Of a stretch of 64,000 nt of DNA, positions 42,655 to 51,381 are shown piece by piece. The first letter of the stretch is position 1, and every line of letters starts with the position of its first letter. The notes below the pieces were generated by a model. That model made no database searches. It had not been told where the DNA came from and saw only the letters and a program-made list of their open reading frames with translations. This DNA is from Agathobaculum sp. NTUH-O15-33. GTDB lineage: Bacteria > Bacillota > Clostridia > Oscillospirales > Butyricicoccaceae. Position numbers and translations under genes: made by a program. The stretch is taken from positions 2,383,501 through 2,447,500 of the forward strand of contig NZ_CP136187.1 in NCBI RefSeq assembly GCF_033193315.1. The letters run 5' to 3'.

Positions 42655-43137
42655 TTTTCATGCTCCTTTCAACAATGCATTTTAAATACATATTCTTTTT
42701 AGAATCATGTATTTTGTATGCTTATATAGTACATCCTTCCTTCCATCTGTTTCAATGCATTATTCTTCCAAATTTTATAGGCTATATTTAGCCACATCGC
42801 TTGTTATTTCTTTGAATCAATCGTTAATTTATGCATTCTATACATTTTTCCGCTGCCCATTTCAGCACAATATCCATTGCGTTTGTCATCAATATGTCTT
42901 ATTCTAATTTTAGTACATATCAAATACATATTAACAACAGGATTTGCAAACATGTATATACGCAGTAAGAACGATCTTTCCCTTAACCGCGTACCATCCA
43001 ACCCTTTTTCAGCGGACGATCGGGTTGTTTTTGCAGAATAACCGTGCTAAAATGTATGATATACAGGATCGATACAGCAACATACATAGGATATCTTCAT
43101 GTTTTAGAGCATGTAGGATGATGGAGCGAAGGTTATT
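42655..43137. promoter_or_regulatory. Divergent control region with repeated AAATACAT/ATGTATTT motifs
   Basis: About 480 AT-rich bases between two divergent units, with no gene. Reverse-strand promoter: TTGAAA (42755-42750), 18 bases, TACTAT (42731-42726). AAATACAT occurs at about 42684-42691 and 42922-42929, and ATGTATTT at 42707-42714. Two of these lie between that promoter and the binding protein start, where a repressor would block transcription. They are candidate operators for the GntR/LacI-type regulator encoded to the right. Confidence 0.5.
43025..43053 (+). promoter_or_regulatory. Promoter of the GntR/LacI-type regulator
   Basis: TTGTTT (43025-43030), 17-base spacer ending TGC, and TAAAAT (43048-43053), an extended -10 promoter about 85 bases before the start codon. 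Confidence 0.6.
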
Positions 43138-44205
43138 ATGCCAAAATATTTATCAATCGCCGACCAAATCGAGCAGCAGATACTGTCCCATACCTTACAG
43201 CCCGGCACACAGCTCCCTACCGAAAAGGAACTGATGAGCCAGTTCCACGTCAGCAGGCAGACGATCCGCAACGCATTTTCTTGCCTTTTGAAAAAAAAAT
43301 TGATCTATACCGTCAAGGGTTCCGGCACTTTTGTTTTCAAAAGCGTTTTTCCGCCCACCAATTCCAAAAATATCGCCGTGCTGATCACGGACGCGGACAA
43401 TTACATTTTTCCCTACAAATCGGCCAGCATCAATGGCGTTTTGACCAAACACGGTTATATCAGCAATGTATTCGTTACCAACAACCGGATCGACTATGAG
43501 GAAAACACCATCCGCGAAATCCTATCCACCAATTATGCCGGCGCGATCATCGAGATCACCAAGGCAGTGATCCCCCGTTGCAGCAAGCTGATCGCCGAAT
43601 TGAGCCAAAAGCTCCCCGTCATCCTGATCGACGGATACTATCCCGATTTCCCCGAGATCCCCTATGTATCGTTAGACGACCGCAAGGGCGGCTATAAAGC
43701 CACGGAATATCTCATCCGGCACGGACACAAAAAAATCTTCCACGTGGGGAAGATCGATGATCTGCAAGGCGTATTGCGGTATCAAGGCTATGTCGGCGCT
43801 TTAACGGATCATGGGCTTGCGTTTTCCGAGGATCACGTATTTTGGGTCACCGAACCGCTCTATACCAATGTTCCGGAGGGCTTGATGGAGTCCCTTTGCC
43901 AAAAGATTCAGCAGTGTACCGCGGTCTTTTTTTACAACGACGACATTGCCGCCAAGGTCGTGCCGGCGCTGCTGCAGCGCGGCGTCAAGATCCCGGACGA
44001 CCTTTCGGTGATGAGCTATGATAATTCGCTCTTGTCCATGCACCCGCTCGAGTTGTCCTGCATCTCCTATCCGCTCAACGAGTTGGGATGGGTCGCGGCG
44101 GAACATCTGCTGCGGCGAATTGATGATCCGAATTTTGACGCGACCTATATCTTTGAACCCGAAATCGTCGAGCGCTCCTCCGTACGGCGTATCGCCGACC
44201 CATAA
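43138..44205 (+). CDS. GntR-type regulator with LacI-like ligand-binding domain (AraR-like)
   Basis: 355 aa. N-terminal GntR winged helix: LSIADQIEQQILSHTLQPGT, PTEKELMSQFHVSRQTIRNA and VKGSGTFVF. Residues ~75-350 form a LacI/periplasmic-binding fold (NIAVLITDADNYIFP, VILIDGYYPDFPEIPYVSLD, RGVKIPDDLSVMSYDNS). This combination is that of AraR, which releases DNA on binding a sugar. It is divergent from the ten-gene operon and probably its repressor, with the transported compound or an intermediate as inducer. A dehydrogenase gene follows 28 bases later. Confidence 0.92.
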   Translation: MPKYLSIADQIEQQILSHTLQPGTQLPTEKELMSQFHVSRQTIRNAFSCLLKKKLIYTVKGSGTFVFKSVFPPTNSKNIAVLITDADNYIFPYKSASINGVLTKHGYISNVFVTNNRIDYEENTIREILSTNYAGAIIEITKAVIPRCSKLIAELSQKLPVILIDGYYPDFPEIPYVSLDDRKGGYKATEYLIRHGHKKIFHVGKIDDLQGVLRYQGYVGALTDHGLAFSEDHVFWVTEPLYTNVPEGLMESLCQKIQQCTAVFFYNDDIAAKVVPALLQRGVKIPDDLSVMSYDNSLLSMHPLELSCISYPLNELGWVAAEHLLRRIDDPNFDATYIFEPEIVERSSVRRIADP

Positions 44206-44233
44206 TTTTTTTACGAAAGGACCGATTCATCCC

Positions 44234-45274
44234 ATGAGCAATCTGATGCGTGCCGCGATTTTTGAAGGAAACGGCGTATTAACGGTCAAGTCCGTCCCCA
44301 TCCCCCAGCTCCAGCGAGATACCCAGCTGCTGCTCAAAATCGAGGCGGCCAGCATTTGCGGCAGCGATCTGCACGGACTTGCCGTACCGCCGGGACAGTA
44401 CATGAAGCCCGGCATCGTCTACGGGCACGAGTTTTGCGGTACCATCGTTAAAATGGGCCAAGCCGTTCAAGGCTTCGCCTTGAACGACCGGGTCGCGGTC
44501 AATCCCCGCGTGCGCTGCGGCGCCTGCTATGAATGCACCCACGGAAAGGGCGATCTCTGCTCCAATTCCTACCACTACGGCCAGACTGGGGACGGCGGTT
44601 TCGCGCAGTACGCTTTGGTCGAAGCGAAGCAGCTTTACCGCGTGGATCCGTCCATTCCCCCAGAAATCGCGGCGCAAGCCGAGCCGCTCGCCTGCGTAAT
44701 GAACGCCATCCATCGGGCGCGCCCCACGCCGGTCGACCATGTGCTGCTGTACGGCGCCGGGCCGATCGGGCTGACCTTCGTCCGCGTCCTGAAGTTGTTC
44801 GGCATTCAGAACCTTATCGTCACCGCCAAAGGGGAACGGCGGGTGCAGGAGGCGCGAAATTGCGGGGCGGACATCGTCGTGGATACGCAAAAGGAACGAG
44901 TGGAGGACGTGATGCGGGCGCACTGGCCATACGGCGCGGACCTAGTCATCGACGCGGTCGGCCGCGGCCCGATCCTTTCCGAGGCGCTGCCGCTGATGAA
45001 CCCGCAGGGCCGACTTATCCTGTTTGGTTTTGACGCCAACGCTTCCACCACACTGCCGCCTTCTCTCTTTACCTTAAACGAACTTTCCGTTTGCGGCGTG
45101 CTGGGCAAAGACTTTCCCTCCGCGCTTGAAATTTTAAATCGCAAGGATCTTGCGCTCGACCGCTTTATTACACACCGGCTCGCGCTGGACGACATCCTGC
45201 AAGGCATTGATCTGATGCGCCGGAAGGAAGCATGCCGCGTGATTGTTTATCCAAACGGTTCGCCTATCGCTTAA
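44234..45274 (+). CDS. Zinc-dependent medium-chain dehydrogenase (sorbitol/threonine dehydrogenase-like)
   Basis: 346 aa, starting MSNLMRAAIFEGNGVLTVKS. Catalytic-Zn Cys in EAASICGSDLH, YGHEFCGTIV, structural-Zn cysteines in CGACYECTHGKGDLC and the cofactor motif YGAGPIG are visible. Probable substrates are polyols or secondary alcohols. GAAAGGA lies about 13 bases before the ATG, a somewhat long spacing. It is co-transcribed with the GntR/LacI-type regulator and likely belongs functionally to the divergent catabolic operon as a second zinc dehydrogenase. Confidence 0.92.
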   Translation: MSNLMRAAIFEGNGVLTVKSVPIPQLQRDTQLLLKIEAASICGSDLHGLAVPPGQYMKPGIVYGHEFCGTIVKMGQAVQGFALNDRVAVNPRVRCGACYECTHGKGDLCSNSYHYGQTGDGGFAQYALVEAKQLYRVDPSIPPEIAAQAEPLACVMNAIHRARPTPVDHVLLYGAGPIGLTFVRVLKLFGIQNLIVTAKGERRVQEARNCGADIVVDTQKERVEDVMRAHWPYGADLVIDAVGRGPILSEALPLMNPQGRLILFGFDANASTTLPPSLFTLNELSVCGVLGKDFPSALEILNRKDLALDRFITHRLALDDILQGIDLMRRKEACRVIVYPNGSPIA

Positions 45275-45313
45275 GTGCCCCTGCCCGCCGCCTCCTCACT
45301 GGCGTTACAAAAA

Positions 45314-45347
45314 AGAACCCCCTCGCGCTGCGGCGCGAGGGGGTTCT
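45314..45347 (-). terminator. Strong hairpin with T tract on the reverse strand
   Basis: AGAACCCCCTCGCGC (45314-45328) and GCGCGAGGGGGTTCT (45333-45347) form a perfect 15-bp stem. On the reverse strand it is followed by TTTTTT, so it should end transcripts of the CoA-enzyme operon after they cross the repeat. It also lies just after the dehydrogenase gene on the other strand. Confidence 0.8.
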
Positions 45348-45556
45348 CAGACTGTCAAAAAACAATTTTTGACAGTCTGTCGATCGAAACAAAGCACCAT
45401 TTCGATCGAGAATTCCGGCTTCTGCGCGCGCCTTTTAGGCACACTTGAAGTCGGTTTGTATAAAAACCGAGATACATGCTCCCGGTTTTTATGAATTTTG
45501 CCGTAATCGGCAAAATCCTATTTTATACGCGCTGCGGCGCGAAGGGTTCTTTGACA
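45347..45556 (-). repeat. 210-bp multi-hairpin intergenic repeat, copy B
   Basis: Inverted relative to copy A at 31886-32096. On the forward strand it begins AGACTGTCAAAA ... TTTTGACAGTCT, continues with CGATCGAAA/TTTCGATCG and the AAAACCG/CGGTTTT-type stem, and ends with ATTTTGCCG/CGGCAAAAT and CGCGC/GCGCG. The outermost stem differs from copy A by one paired change (A-T in place of G-C). The third stem has four paired exchanges. It lies between the convergent zinc dehydrogenase gene and the end of the CoA-enzyme operon. Confidence 0.88.
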
Positions 45557-45562
45557 CGGCGA

Positions 45563-45608
45563 AAGGACGACATTTGCACGGTCTTGCAACCATGCAAATG
45601 TCGTCCTT
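45563..45608. repeat. 16-bp inverted repeat downstream of the CoA-enzyme operon
   Basis: AAGGACGACATTTGCA (45563-45578) and TGCAAATGTCGTCCTT (45593-45608) pair perfectly around a 14-base loop. No T tract follows on either side. It is similar in style to the stem at 9155-9186 and borders copy B. Confidence 0.7.
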
Positions 45609-45674
45609 CGTATCGCGTCACCGATACAATCAAGCTACGGAAGGCTTGCTATACCCTGTATCGCACATACTTTT

Positions 45675-46982
45675 TCAAAATGACGGACAGGTTCCAAAAC
45701 GCGCCTGATATTCCTCGGCCAGCTCCTTGCGGAACTTCGGATGCGCTATGGCGATTAGGCGTTTCGCTCGCTCGCGCAGCGTCTGGCCACGCAAGCACGC
45801 GACACCGTATTCGGTCACGATATAGCCCACATCGCAACGGCTTGTTGTCACAGGCGCGCCGTCTGTCAAGGTGGACACGATTTTGGACGCGGACTCGTCG
45901 TTTGTTGCCGCATGCAGGGCAATGATCGACCGTCCACCGCTTGAAAGATTGGCGCCGCGCACAAAATCCATCTGGCCACCAATGCCAGAGATCTGCCGCA
46001 GGCCGATCGCTTCCGCGCAAACCTGCCCTTGCAGATCGACCTGCACGCAGGAATTGATGGAAACAACATTGTCGTTTTGCGAAATCACTGCGGGATTGTT
46101 GCACACGTCCACCGGAAGCATACGAATCATCGGGTTATCGTTGACATAATCGTACAAACGCCGCGTTCCCATCAAGAAGGTGACCGAGACTTTACCGATA
46201 TCGCGTTGCTTACGTTTGCCATTGATCACACCGCTTTCCAGTAGTGGCAACACACCGTCTGAAATCATTTCGGTATGCAAACCAAGATCCTTTTTGCTAC
46301 CCAGAAACGTGCACACCGCATCCGGCAGCGCACCGATCCCCAGCTGCAGACAATCTCCATCCTGCACAAGGCCCGCAATATGTTCACCGATCTTGCGGTC
46401 GATTTCTCCGATTACAGCCGGTTTGCTCTCCGGCAGCGGTTCCCATGAACAAAAAAAGCCGTCAATTTCGGACACATGCACAAAGCTCTCTCCATAAGTA
46501 CGCGGCATATTGGAATTGACTTCAGCAATCACCGTTTTGGCCGATTTGACCGCCTGCGCGCCGTAATCGCATGAAAGACCGAGCGACACATATCCGCGCT
46601 CATCCGGCGGCGAACAGGTGAATGCGAAAACATCCACGGGAAGTGTTCCATCACGAAACATTCGCGGTACATCGGAGAAGAAAACCGGCGTATAATCCGC
46701 CCGGTTCTCCGCGATTGCCTTGCGCGCCGGCCCGCCGACGAATAACGCATTGTGCCGAAAGTGCCCCTCCATGCCGGGCTGCAAATACTCACCCGAACCG
46801 AGATAGACCATATGCGCGACCTCAACGCCGCTGAACCGATCGGCCATGCGCGCCATCGTACGCTGAAAGACGATCGGCTCACCCACCGCATGGCCGAACA
46901 CCACACGGTCGCCATTATGAATCACCGATACGGCTTGCTCAGGCGTTAGCGTATGCTCTTTATAATAGGTCCTCCAATCCAT
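45675..46982 (-). CDS. 4-hydroxybutyrate/acyl-CoA:acetate CoA-transferase (AbfT/Cat1 family)
   Basis: 435 aa, preceded by GGAGGG. Aligns from memory along its length with Clostridium aminobutyricum 4-hydroxybutyrate CoA-transferase, including GDRVVFGHAVGEP, VHVSEID, LQLGIGALPDAV, the catalytic Glu238 in GLHTEMISDG, FLMGTRRLYDYV and QISGIGGQMDFVRGA. It exchanges CoA between acetyl- or butyryl-CoA and 4-hydroxybutyrate or a similar acid. Next to a 4-hydroxybutyrate dehydrogenase gene, that substrate is the best guess. Butyryl-CoA:acetate transferases are close relatives and cannot be excluded. Last gene of the operon. Confidence 0.9.
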   Translation of the reverse strand: MDWRTYYKEHTLTPEQAVSVIHNGDRVVFGHAVGEPIVFQRTMARMADRFSGVEVAHMVYLGSGEYLQPGMEGHFRHNALFVGGPARKAIAENRADYTPVFFSDVPRMFRDGTLPVDVFAFTCSPPDERGYVSLGLSCDYGAQAVKSAKTVIAEVNSNMPRTYGESFVHVSEIDGFFCSWEPLPESKPAVIGEIDRKIGEHIAGLVQDGDCLQLGIGALPDAVCTFLGSKKDLGLHTEMISDGVLPLLESGVINGKRKQRDIGKVSVTFLMGTRRLYDYVNDNPMIRMLPVDVCNNPAVISQNDNVVSINSCVQVDLQGQVCAEAIGLRQISGIGGQMDFVRGANLSSGGRSIIALHAATNDESASKIVSTLTDGAPVTTSRCDVGYIVTEYGVACLRGQTLRERAKRLIAIAHPKFRKELAEEYQARFGTCPSF

Positions 46983-47000
46983 TGCGCCCTCCCTCCCTGC

Positions 47001-48122
47001 TCAAAACGCCCGCCGATAGATATCCAAAATATCGTCTTCCAAAAGCTCCACATAGTTGTTCTCAAGTAGACGCTGCTGCGTATTCAGCACATTCCGCGCG
47101 AACACCGGAAGCTCCTCCTCTGTCACGCCGTGCATGCGCAAAGGCGTTTTTTTCATCACCTTGTCCATCAGTCCATACAGCTCGTCCAGCGCGCGTTCAG
47201 GCGTACTGCACAGCGCAGCCGAGAGCAATTCCTGCAGCCGGTTCAGCTTGCCCACCGGTTTTTTCTCCTGATATTTGCGCATCACATCCGCGAACATCAG
47301 CTGGTTGGCCTGCCCGTGCGGGATATGATGCACACCGCCCAGCGGATAGCTCAACGCATGTACAGCCCCGCAGCCCGCGTAGCCAAATGCAATACCGGCA
47401 TAGTTAGACGCACGTAAAAATTCCAACGCCTGCCCCTTCCATCCTTCCGGCCCCCCGCAATTCACCGTAATTTTCCACCCGCGCAGTATCAGCTGCAGCG
47501 CACGCTCGGAAAACACCTCGCTCAGCGCACAGGCGTTCGGGCTTAAGTAACTTTCCACCGCGTGTATCATAGCGTCGATCGAACTGGTTGCAAACACCGG
47601 ATATGGCAGACTAGCAAGCAACTCCGGTATAAGCGCAGCTTTTTCCGCAAACATCGCCGGCGATACCAGCCCGACCTTTATCCCCTTCCTCGTTCGATTG
47701 AGGATTGCAATATTCGTCGCCTCGCTGCCCGTACCACAGGTTGTGGGGACAAGGATCAGCGGATGCTCCTTTTGCAGCTCGTCCATACGCCCGTACATAG
47801 CATCTACCGTATCGTCGCGTTGGGCGACCGCCAGAACCTTCGCAATATCGATCACCGTGCCGCCGCCTACCGCAATGATCCGGCGGTACTTCCGGCCGCG
47901 AAGCGACTGCAAAATCCCGTCCACCATCACATCGGTAGGCTCGCCCGCACCAAACTCCTCTTGGAACAAAGTCTGACAGGACAAATCCAGCCGTGCGATT
48001 GCCGGTTCATAAATATACGCATTGGTCAGTATTAAATCATCGATGCCCAAATGTTCTTCATTGGCAAACTGCTGAAAGCTTGCAAACTCCTTCATACCGG
48101 TGACAATTTTAAAATCTTTCAT
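47001..48122 (-). CDS. Iron-containing alcohol dehydrogenase, 4-hydroxybutyrate dehydrogenase-like
   Basis: 373 aa. NAD-binding GGGTVIDIAK, VPTTCGTGSEATN and metal ligands in SSIDAMIHAVESYLSP, AVHALSYPLGGVHHIPHGQAN (His residues). N-terminus and C-terminus (LLENNYVELLEDDILDIYRR) match Clostridium kluyveri 4-hydroxybutyrate dehydrogenase as I remember it. The reaction is succinate semialdehyde + NADH to 4-hydroxybutyrate, or the reverse. No 4-hydroxybutyryl-CoA dehydratase is in the window. The ribosome site (GGTGAAAG) is weak. It lies between the cupin and the CoA transferase. Confidence 0.9.
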   Translation of the reverse strand: MKDFKIVTGMKEFASFQQFANEEHLGIDDLILTNAYIYEPAIARLDLSCQTLFQEEFGAGEPTDVMVDGILQSLRGRKYRRIIAVGGGTVIDIAKVLAVAQRDDTVDAMYGRMDELQKEHPLILVPTTCGTGSEATNIAILNRTRKGIKVGLVSPAMFAEKAALIPELLASLPYPVFATSSIDAMIHAVESYLSPNACALSEVFSERALQLILRGWKITVNCGGPEGWKGQALEFLRASNYAGIAFGYAGCGAVHALSYPLGGVHHIPHGQANQLMFADVMRKYQEKKPVGKLNRLQELLSAALCSTPERALDELYGLMDKVMKKTPLRMHGVTEEELPVFARNVLNTQQRLLENNYVELLEDDILDIYRRAF

Positions 48123-48182
48123 ATTCGTCTTTCACCCGATTCCTTCCTTTGGACTTTCTGCCAATCGGACGCGAATGAGCCG

Positions 48183-48584
48183 CTACCTCTTCTCTTGAGA
48201 AAATTCCGGAAAATCAAAATCCTCATAAAAGGTGTACTGAACAGCATCCGGCTTCGGTCCATAAAAACACACGAGGTGTAGCGGGATTTCCCCCGTGTTC
48301 CAGACCATATGCGGAACGCCCTGCGGAAACAAAACGCAAGCTCCCGGCTCCAGCCCAAAAGTTTCACCACCTACTTTTACTTTTCCCGTACCCGAAAGAA
48401 CAAAAACGGTTTCCTCTCCATGATCATGCGCATGGGCCGGCTTGGCTCTGGCGCCCGGTTCATAAACGACCGTACAAACAGAGCTGTACATGCCGCCTGT
48501 TTTTTGCGGTGTTTGCAACCAATAAACCCGGCGGCCATTCATATCGCGCTTTTCTCCATCGCGCTCATTGCTGCATAAATTCAT
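48183..48584 (-). CDS. Cupin domain protein
   Basis: 133 aa, preceded by AAGGTGG. A single small barrel with the metal-binding motif AHAHDHGEETVFVLSGTG and the second motif FPQGVPHMVWNTGE; the histidines and glutamate for a metal are kept. Cupins of this size include isomerases, dioxygenase-like and sugar- or keto-acid-binding proteins; in an anaerobe an isomerase, lyase or sensor role is more likely. Its position between binding protein and dehydrogenase in the operon suggests it acts on an intermediate. Confidence 0.88.
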   Translation of the reverse strand: MNLCSNERDGEKRDMNGRRVYWLQTPQKTGGMYSSVCTVVYEPGARAKPAHAHDHGEETVFVLSGTGKVKVGGETFGLEPGACVLFPQGVPHMVWNTGEIPLHLVCFYGPKPDAVQYTFYEDFDFPEFSQEKR

Positions 48585-48606
48585 TGTCTTACCACCTTCG
48601 CTCCGT

Positions 48607-49581
48607 TTAACGTCTGTAGTGATCGACGTTTTCCGTGGTGATCACCTCGGAGGGAACCAATATTTTAGCCTCCACCGCTTCACCCCGAATGGCTTTCAGT
48701 GCGGTTTCGACGCCTTCCTTGCCAAAGGTGGGAAAATAACCGGAAACCATTTTCCCGTTTTCAACATTATCCAAAACCTCGGGAATCATACCGTCCGCAG
48801 CGGATACCACACAAATGCCATGATCGATATCCGCCGTATACCCCATCGATTCGATCGCCTGAATCGCGCCCAGCGCCATGTCATCGTTATGGCAGTACAC
48901 GACCTGAATCTTATCCCCGTGCGCTTGCAGTTGATCTTCCATAGCGGTCATAGCTTTGCTGCGTTCATAGTTGCAGGAAAGTTCGGACAAAACCGTAAAT
49001 TTCGTATTGGCGTCAATAATCTCATGGAACCCCACGCCGCGGTTCACATTGACCAGCGACCCTTCCTTGCCTGTGAGCTGCACGATATAGGCGCCGTCCG
49101 GGAATTTATTCTGTACATATTCTCCCATCATCCGCCCGGTTTCCGTCGCGTCCACAGTAATCAGAGACGTTACGTTTGCCCCCGGGATCTCGGATGACAG
49201 TGCGATCACCGGAATGCCCGCGTCGACCGCATCCTGCACCGCGTTTGCAATCGTATCCGCGTGATATGTCTGTACAATGATCGCGTCCACGCCAAGGGTG
49301 ATTAAATCTTCAATATCGGAAGCTGCTTTTTCCCCGCTGCCGTTCGCATCCGTGATCGTCAGTTCCACGTCATTTTCTTCGCAAGTCGCCTGAATGTCCT
49401 CTTTCATACTTTGCGTCCAATCGATATCGTTCTTATCCTGCGAAAAACCAATCACCAGCTTTTCGGCGCCGTCGCTGCGAACTTCCTCGTTTCCATCCGC
49501 ATTTGTTTCGCCGCCCGTGCAGCCTGCCAGACCAGAGACCAGCGTAAACCCTGCCATAATCAGTGCAAATCGCTTTTTCAT
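48607..49581 (-). CDS. Sugar-type ABC transporter substrate-binding lipoprotein
   Basis: 324 aa with lipobox (VSGLAGC, Cys about residue 21) and the type 1 binding fold: LVIGFSQDKNDIDWTQSM, GVDAIIVQTYHADTIANAV, VIALSSEIPGANVTSLITVD, HNDDMALGAIQAIESMG. GAAAAGGAGCG precedes the start. It works with the permease and ATPase encoded further up the operon, but is separated from them by a CoA-enzyme gene pair, an unusual order. The ligand is probably the compound that the CoA enzymes degrade. Confidence 0.92.
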   Translation of the reverse strand: MKKRFALIMAGFTLVSGLAGCTGGETNADGNEEVRSDGAEKLVIGFSQDKNDIDWTQSMKEDIQATCEENDVELTITDANGSGEKAASDIEDLITLGVDAIIVQTYHADTIANAVQDAVDAGIPVIALSSEIPGANVTSLITVDATETGRMMGEYVQNKFPDGAYIVQLTGKEGSLVNVNRGVGFHEIIDANTKFTVLSELSCNYERSKAMTAMEDQLQAHGDKIQVVYCHNDDMALGAIQAIESMGYTADIDHGICVVSAADGMIPEVLDNVENGKMVSGYFPTFGKEGVETALKAIRGEAVEAKILVPSEVITTENVDHYRR

Positions 49582-49634
49582 TCTTTTTCGCTCCTTTTCG
49601 TATGATTATTCTCATCAGACGCAACTTTCGGAGA

Positions 49635-50459
49635 TCAATCTGCCAAAGTTGCCGGTTCTCCTGTTATGCCTGCATTTAGGAATTTTCGTTTGGGGTCGAT
49701 CTTCGTGCGGATCAGCGCCAGATCCTCTTTTGTCGGCGGTTCCGTTACCGAAACGTCTCGCGGTATGGAAATGGCAAACCCTGTGTTTTCGACTATCATT
49801 TGTTTGGTACAGCCGGGATGGATACTTCGCACTTTCATTTTGCCATCTATCCCAAATTCCATGACGCCGTACTGTGTCAATACGAGCACCAGTCCCGCGC
49901 CCGGCAAGCCTTCCCGGTCATTTTGGCCTGCCGAAGATGCAAAGTCCACATGGTCCACAAAGGTACGGCGGTCGTGCTGAAAAATGCCAAACGTCCGCTT
50001 GGCCATAGACATGATCTCGCTTTGCGCCAGACAGCCCGGAAAACGTGCTTTGATGCGCTCTCCCCTGCCGATCTGCACAAGATTAGTATGGCCGAATTGA
50101 TCGACCTGCGGCGCAGAAATAAAACCGATACTGACGTGTCCCCGCATAAAAAAGTTGAGCACATCGTGGGACGGTAGCTGCGCGCGGCCGGGCCACGCCA
50201 ATACGTCCGGTTCAAAGTTCGTTTCCGGTATGCAGTCCCCATCCAGTTCCATATCTACCACCGAGCCCAGACACATGATAAAATCAGGGGCTTGTCTTAG
50301 TTGCGCTAACCGCGCCGCCACCGCCGGAATGCCCACCGCACGAATATAAGCCTTGCCGCCCGTCCCTGTTCCGATAAAACCGCATAGATCATCCGGCCTA
50401 ATGTGGCGTGACATTTCAACCGCCAGAAGCTCTTCCAACGTATAGTCACATGGTTTCAT
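49635..50459 (-). CDS. CoA-transferase family I beta subunit-like protein (GctB/IpdB type), second pair
   Basis: 274 aa, starting one base after the alpha subunit stop. Shares the GctB framework: VEMSRHIRPDDLCGFIGTGT, INTER-domain QVDQFGHTNLVQIG, FVDHVDFASSAGQNDREGLP and the C-terminal ENTGFAISI ... LIRTKIDPKRKFL. At the position of the catalytic Glu54 of glutaconate CoA-transferase it has Gly65 (APDFIMCLGS). Loss of this Glu is what I recall for IpdAB, a CoA-thioester C-C hydrolase, so it may not be a transferase. Confidence 0.87.
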   Translation of the reverse strand: MKPCDYTLEELLAVEMSRHIRPDDLCGFIGTGTGGKAYIRAVGIPAVAARLAQLRQAPDFIMCLGSVVDMELDGDCIPETNFEPDVLAWPGRAQLPSHDVLNFFMRGHVSIGFISAPQVDQFGHTNLVQIGRGERIKARFPGCLAQSEIMSMAKRTFGIFQHDRRTFVDHVDFASSAGQNDREGLPGAGLVLVLTQYGVMEFGIDGKMKVRSIHPGCTKQMIVENTGFAISIPRDVSVTEPPTKEDLALIRTKIDPKRKFLNAGITGEPATLAD

Positions 50460-50460
50460 T

Positions 50461-51351
50461 TCACTTCCCCTCCCTTTGTATCGCTACTTTGGCCAAATAC
50501 TCTTGCCAGTCTCCGGGGGTCATGACGAACTCTTCAATATACTGCCGGCTGCCTTCATCCGTTGCACAGCATGCCTGATAGTATTCGCCATGTTTCAAGT
50601 CAAAATCATAGCGCGCATCGCACGAGTTCGGGTGTGCGCCTAACGGCGCCAGACAAACGCTTTCCACTAAAAAACCCGGCAATAAGGTTTGGAATTTGCT
50701 TTTCATAATCACCTCCGTATCAACGATCTCTTCTACCGAAACGATCAGCTTTTTTGCGCTTTTCGCAATAAAAATATCGGGTTCATTTTCCATCATGCGC
50801 ACCGCATCGAACTGAATGTTTCCGTATTCATCCGCCCGACTTGCATGGATTAAGGCATAGTCGGGCGTCCATGCCTGTAAGGCAACATATCGTTCCCCTG
50901 TGAAAGGACAGGAAATGGTTTTTTGGTAATCAGCCTGCTCCATCAGCGCCGTATGTAGGGGAACTTTTGAAACCGCAAAAGTCAGGCCTTTGCTCGCTGC
51001 CAAGAATCTCTCCTGCGCTGTTGTTTCCGTATGATCCACATACCGTATGCGACGCTCTTGACAGGCCCTGCGAAAATTTTTTGCCAGTCCCAAATTTGCC
51101 ATTCCCACGTACGATGAATGCGCTTCACGCACCAGCCCCGCCGCGATCAAAAGATCATAATCGATTCCGTTATTCCAACCTTTCAGCACCAAATCCGTTT
51201 TCTGCTGACGGATCAATTCGTGCACCAAGGCCATTGGATGGCGGCGATTATAAGAACCGCCAATGGCGACCTCGCTTCCCGACCGAATGGGCGCGACCGC
51301 GTCGTATATACTTTTCAATTTAATGGTGCGGCTTTCCAAACGAGCAGTCAT
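50461..51351 (-). CDS. CoA-transferase family I alpha subunit-like protein (GctA/IpdA type), second pair
   Basis: 296 aa, preceded by AGGGAG. Starts IKLKSIYDAVAPIRSGSEVA and carries the family glycine loop IGGSYNRRHPMALVHELIR, WTPDYALIHASRADEYGNIQ and KKLIVSVEEIVDTEVI. It forms a pair with the beta gene just downstream. Family members transfer CoA between acids (glutaconate, 3-oxoacids) or, in IpdAB, hydrolyse cyclic diketone CoA esters. Two such pairs in one operon suggest two successive CoA-ester steps. Confidence 0.88.
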   Translation of the reverse strand: MTARLESRTIKLKSIYDAVAPIRSGSEVAIGGSYNRRHPMALVHELIRQQKTDLVLKGWNNGIDYDLLIAAGLVREAHSSYVGMANLGLAKNFRRACQERRIRYVDHTETTAQERFLAASKGLTFAVSKVPLHTALMEQADYQKTISCPFTGERYVALQAWTPDYALIHASRADEYGNIQFDAVRMMENEPDIFIAKSAKKLIVSVEEIVDTEVIMKSKFQTLLPGFLVESVCLAPLGAHPNSCDARYDFDLKHGEYYQACCATDEGSRQYIEEFVMTPGDWQEYLAKVAIQREGK

Positions 51352-51381
51352 TATGATTTAGCTCCCTTCGCAAAGTTTTGA

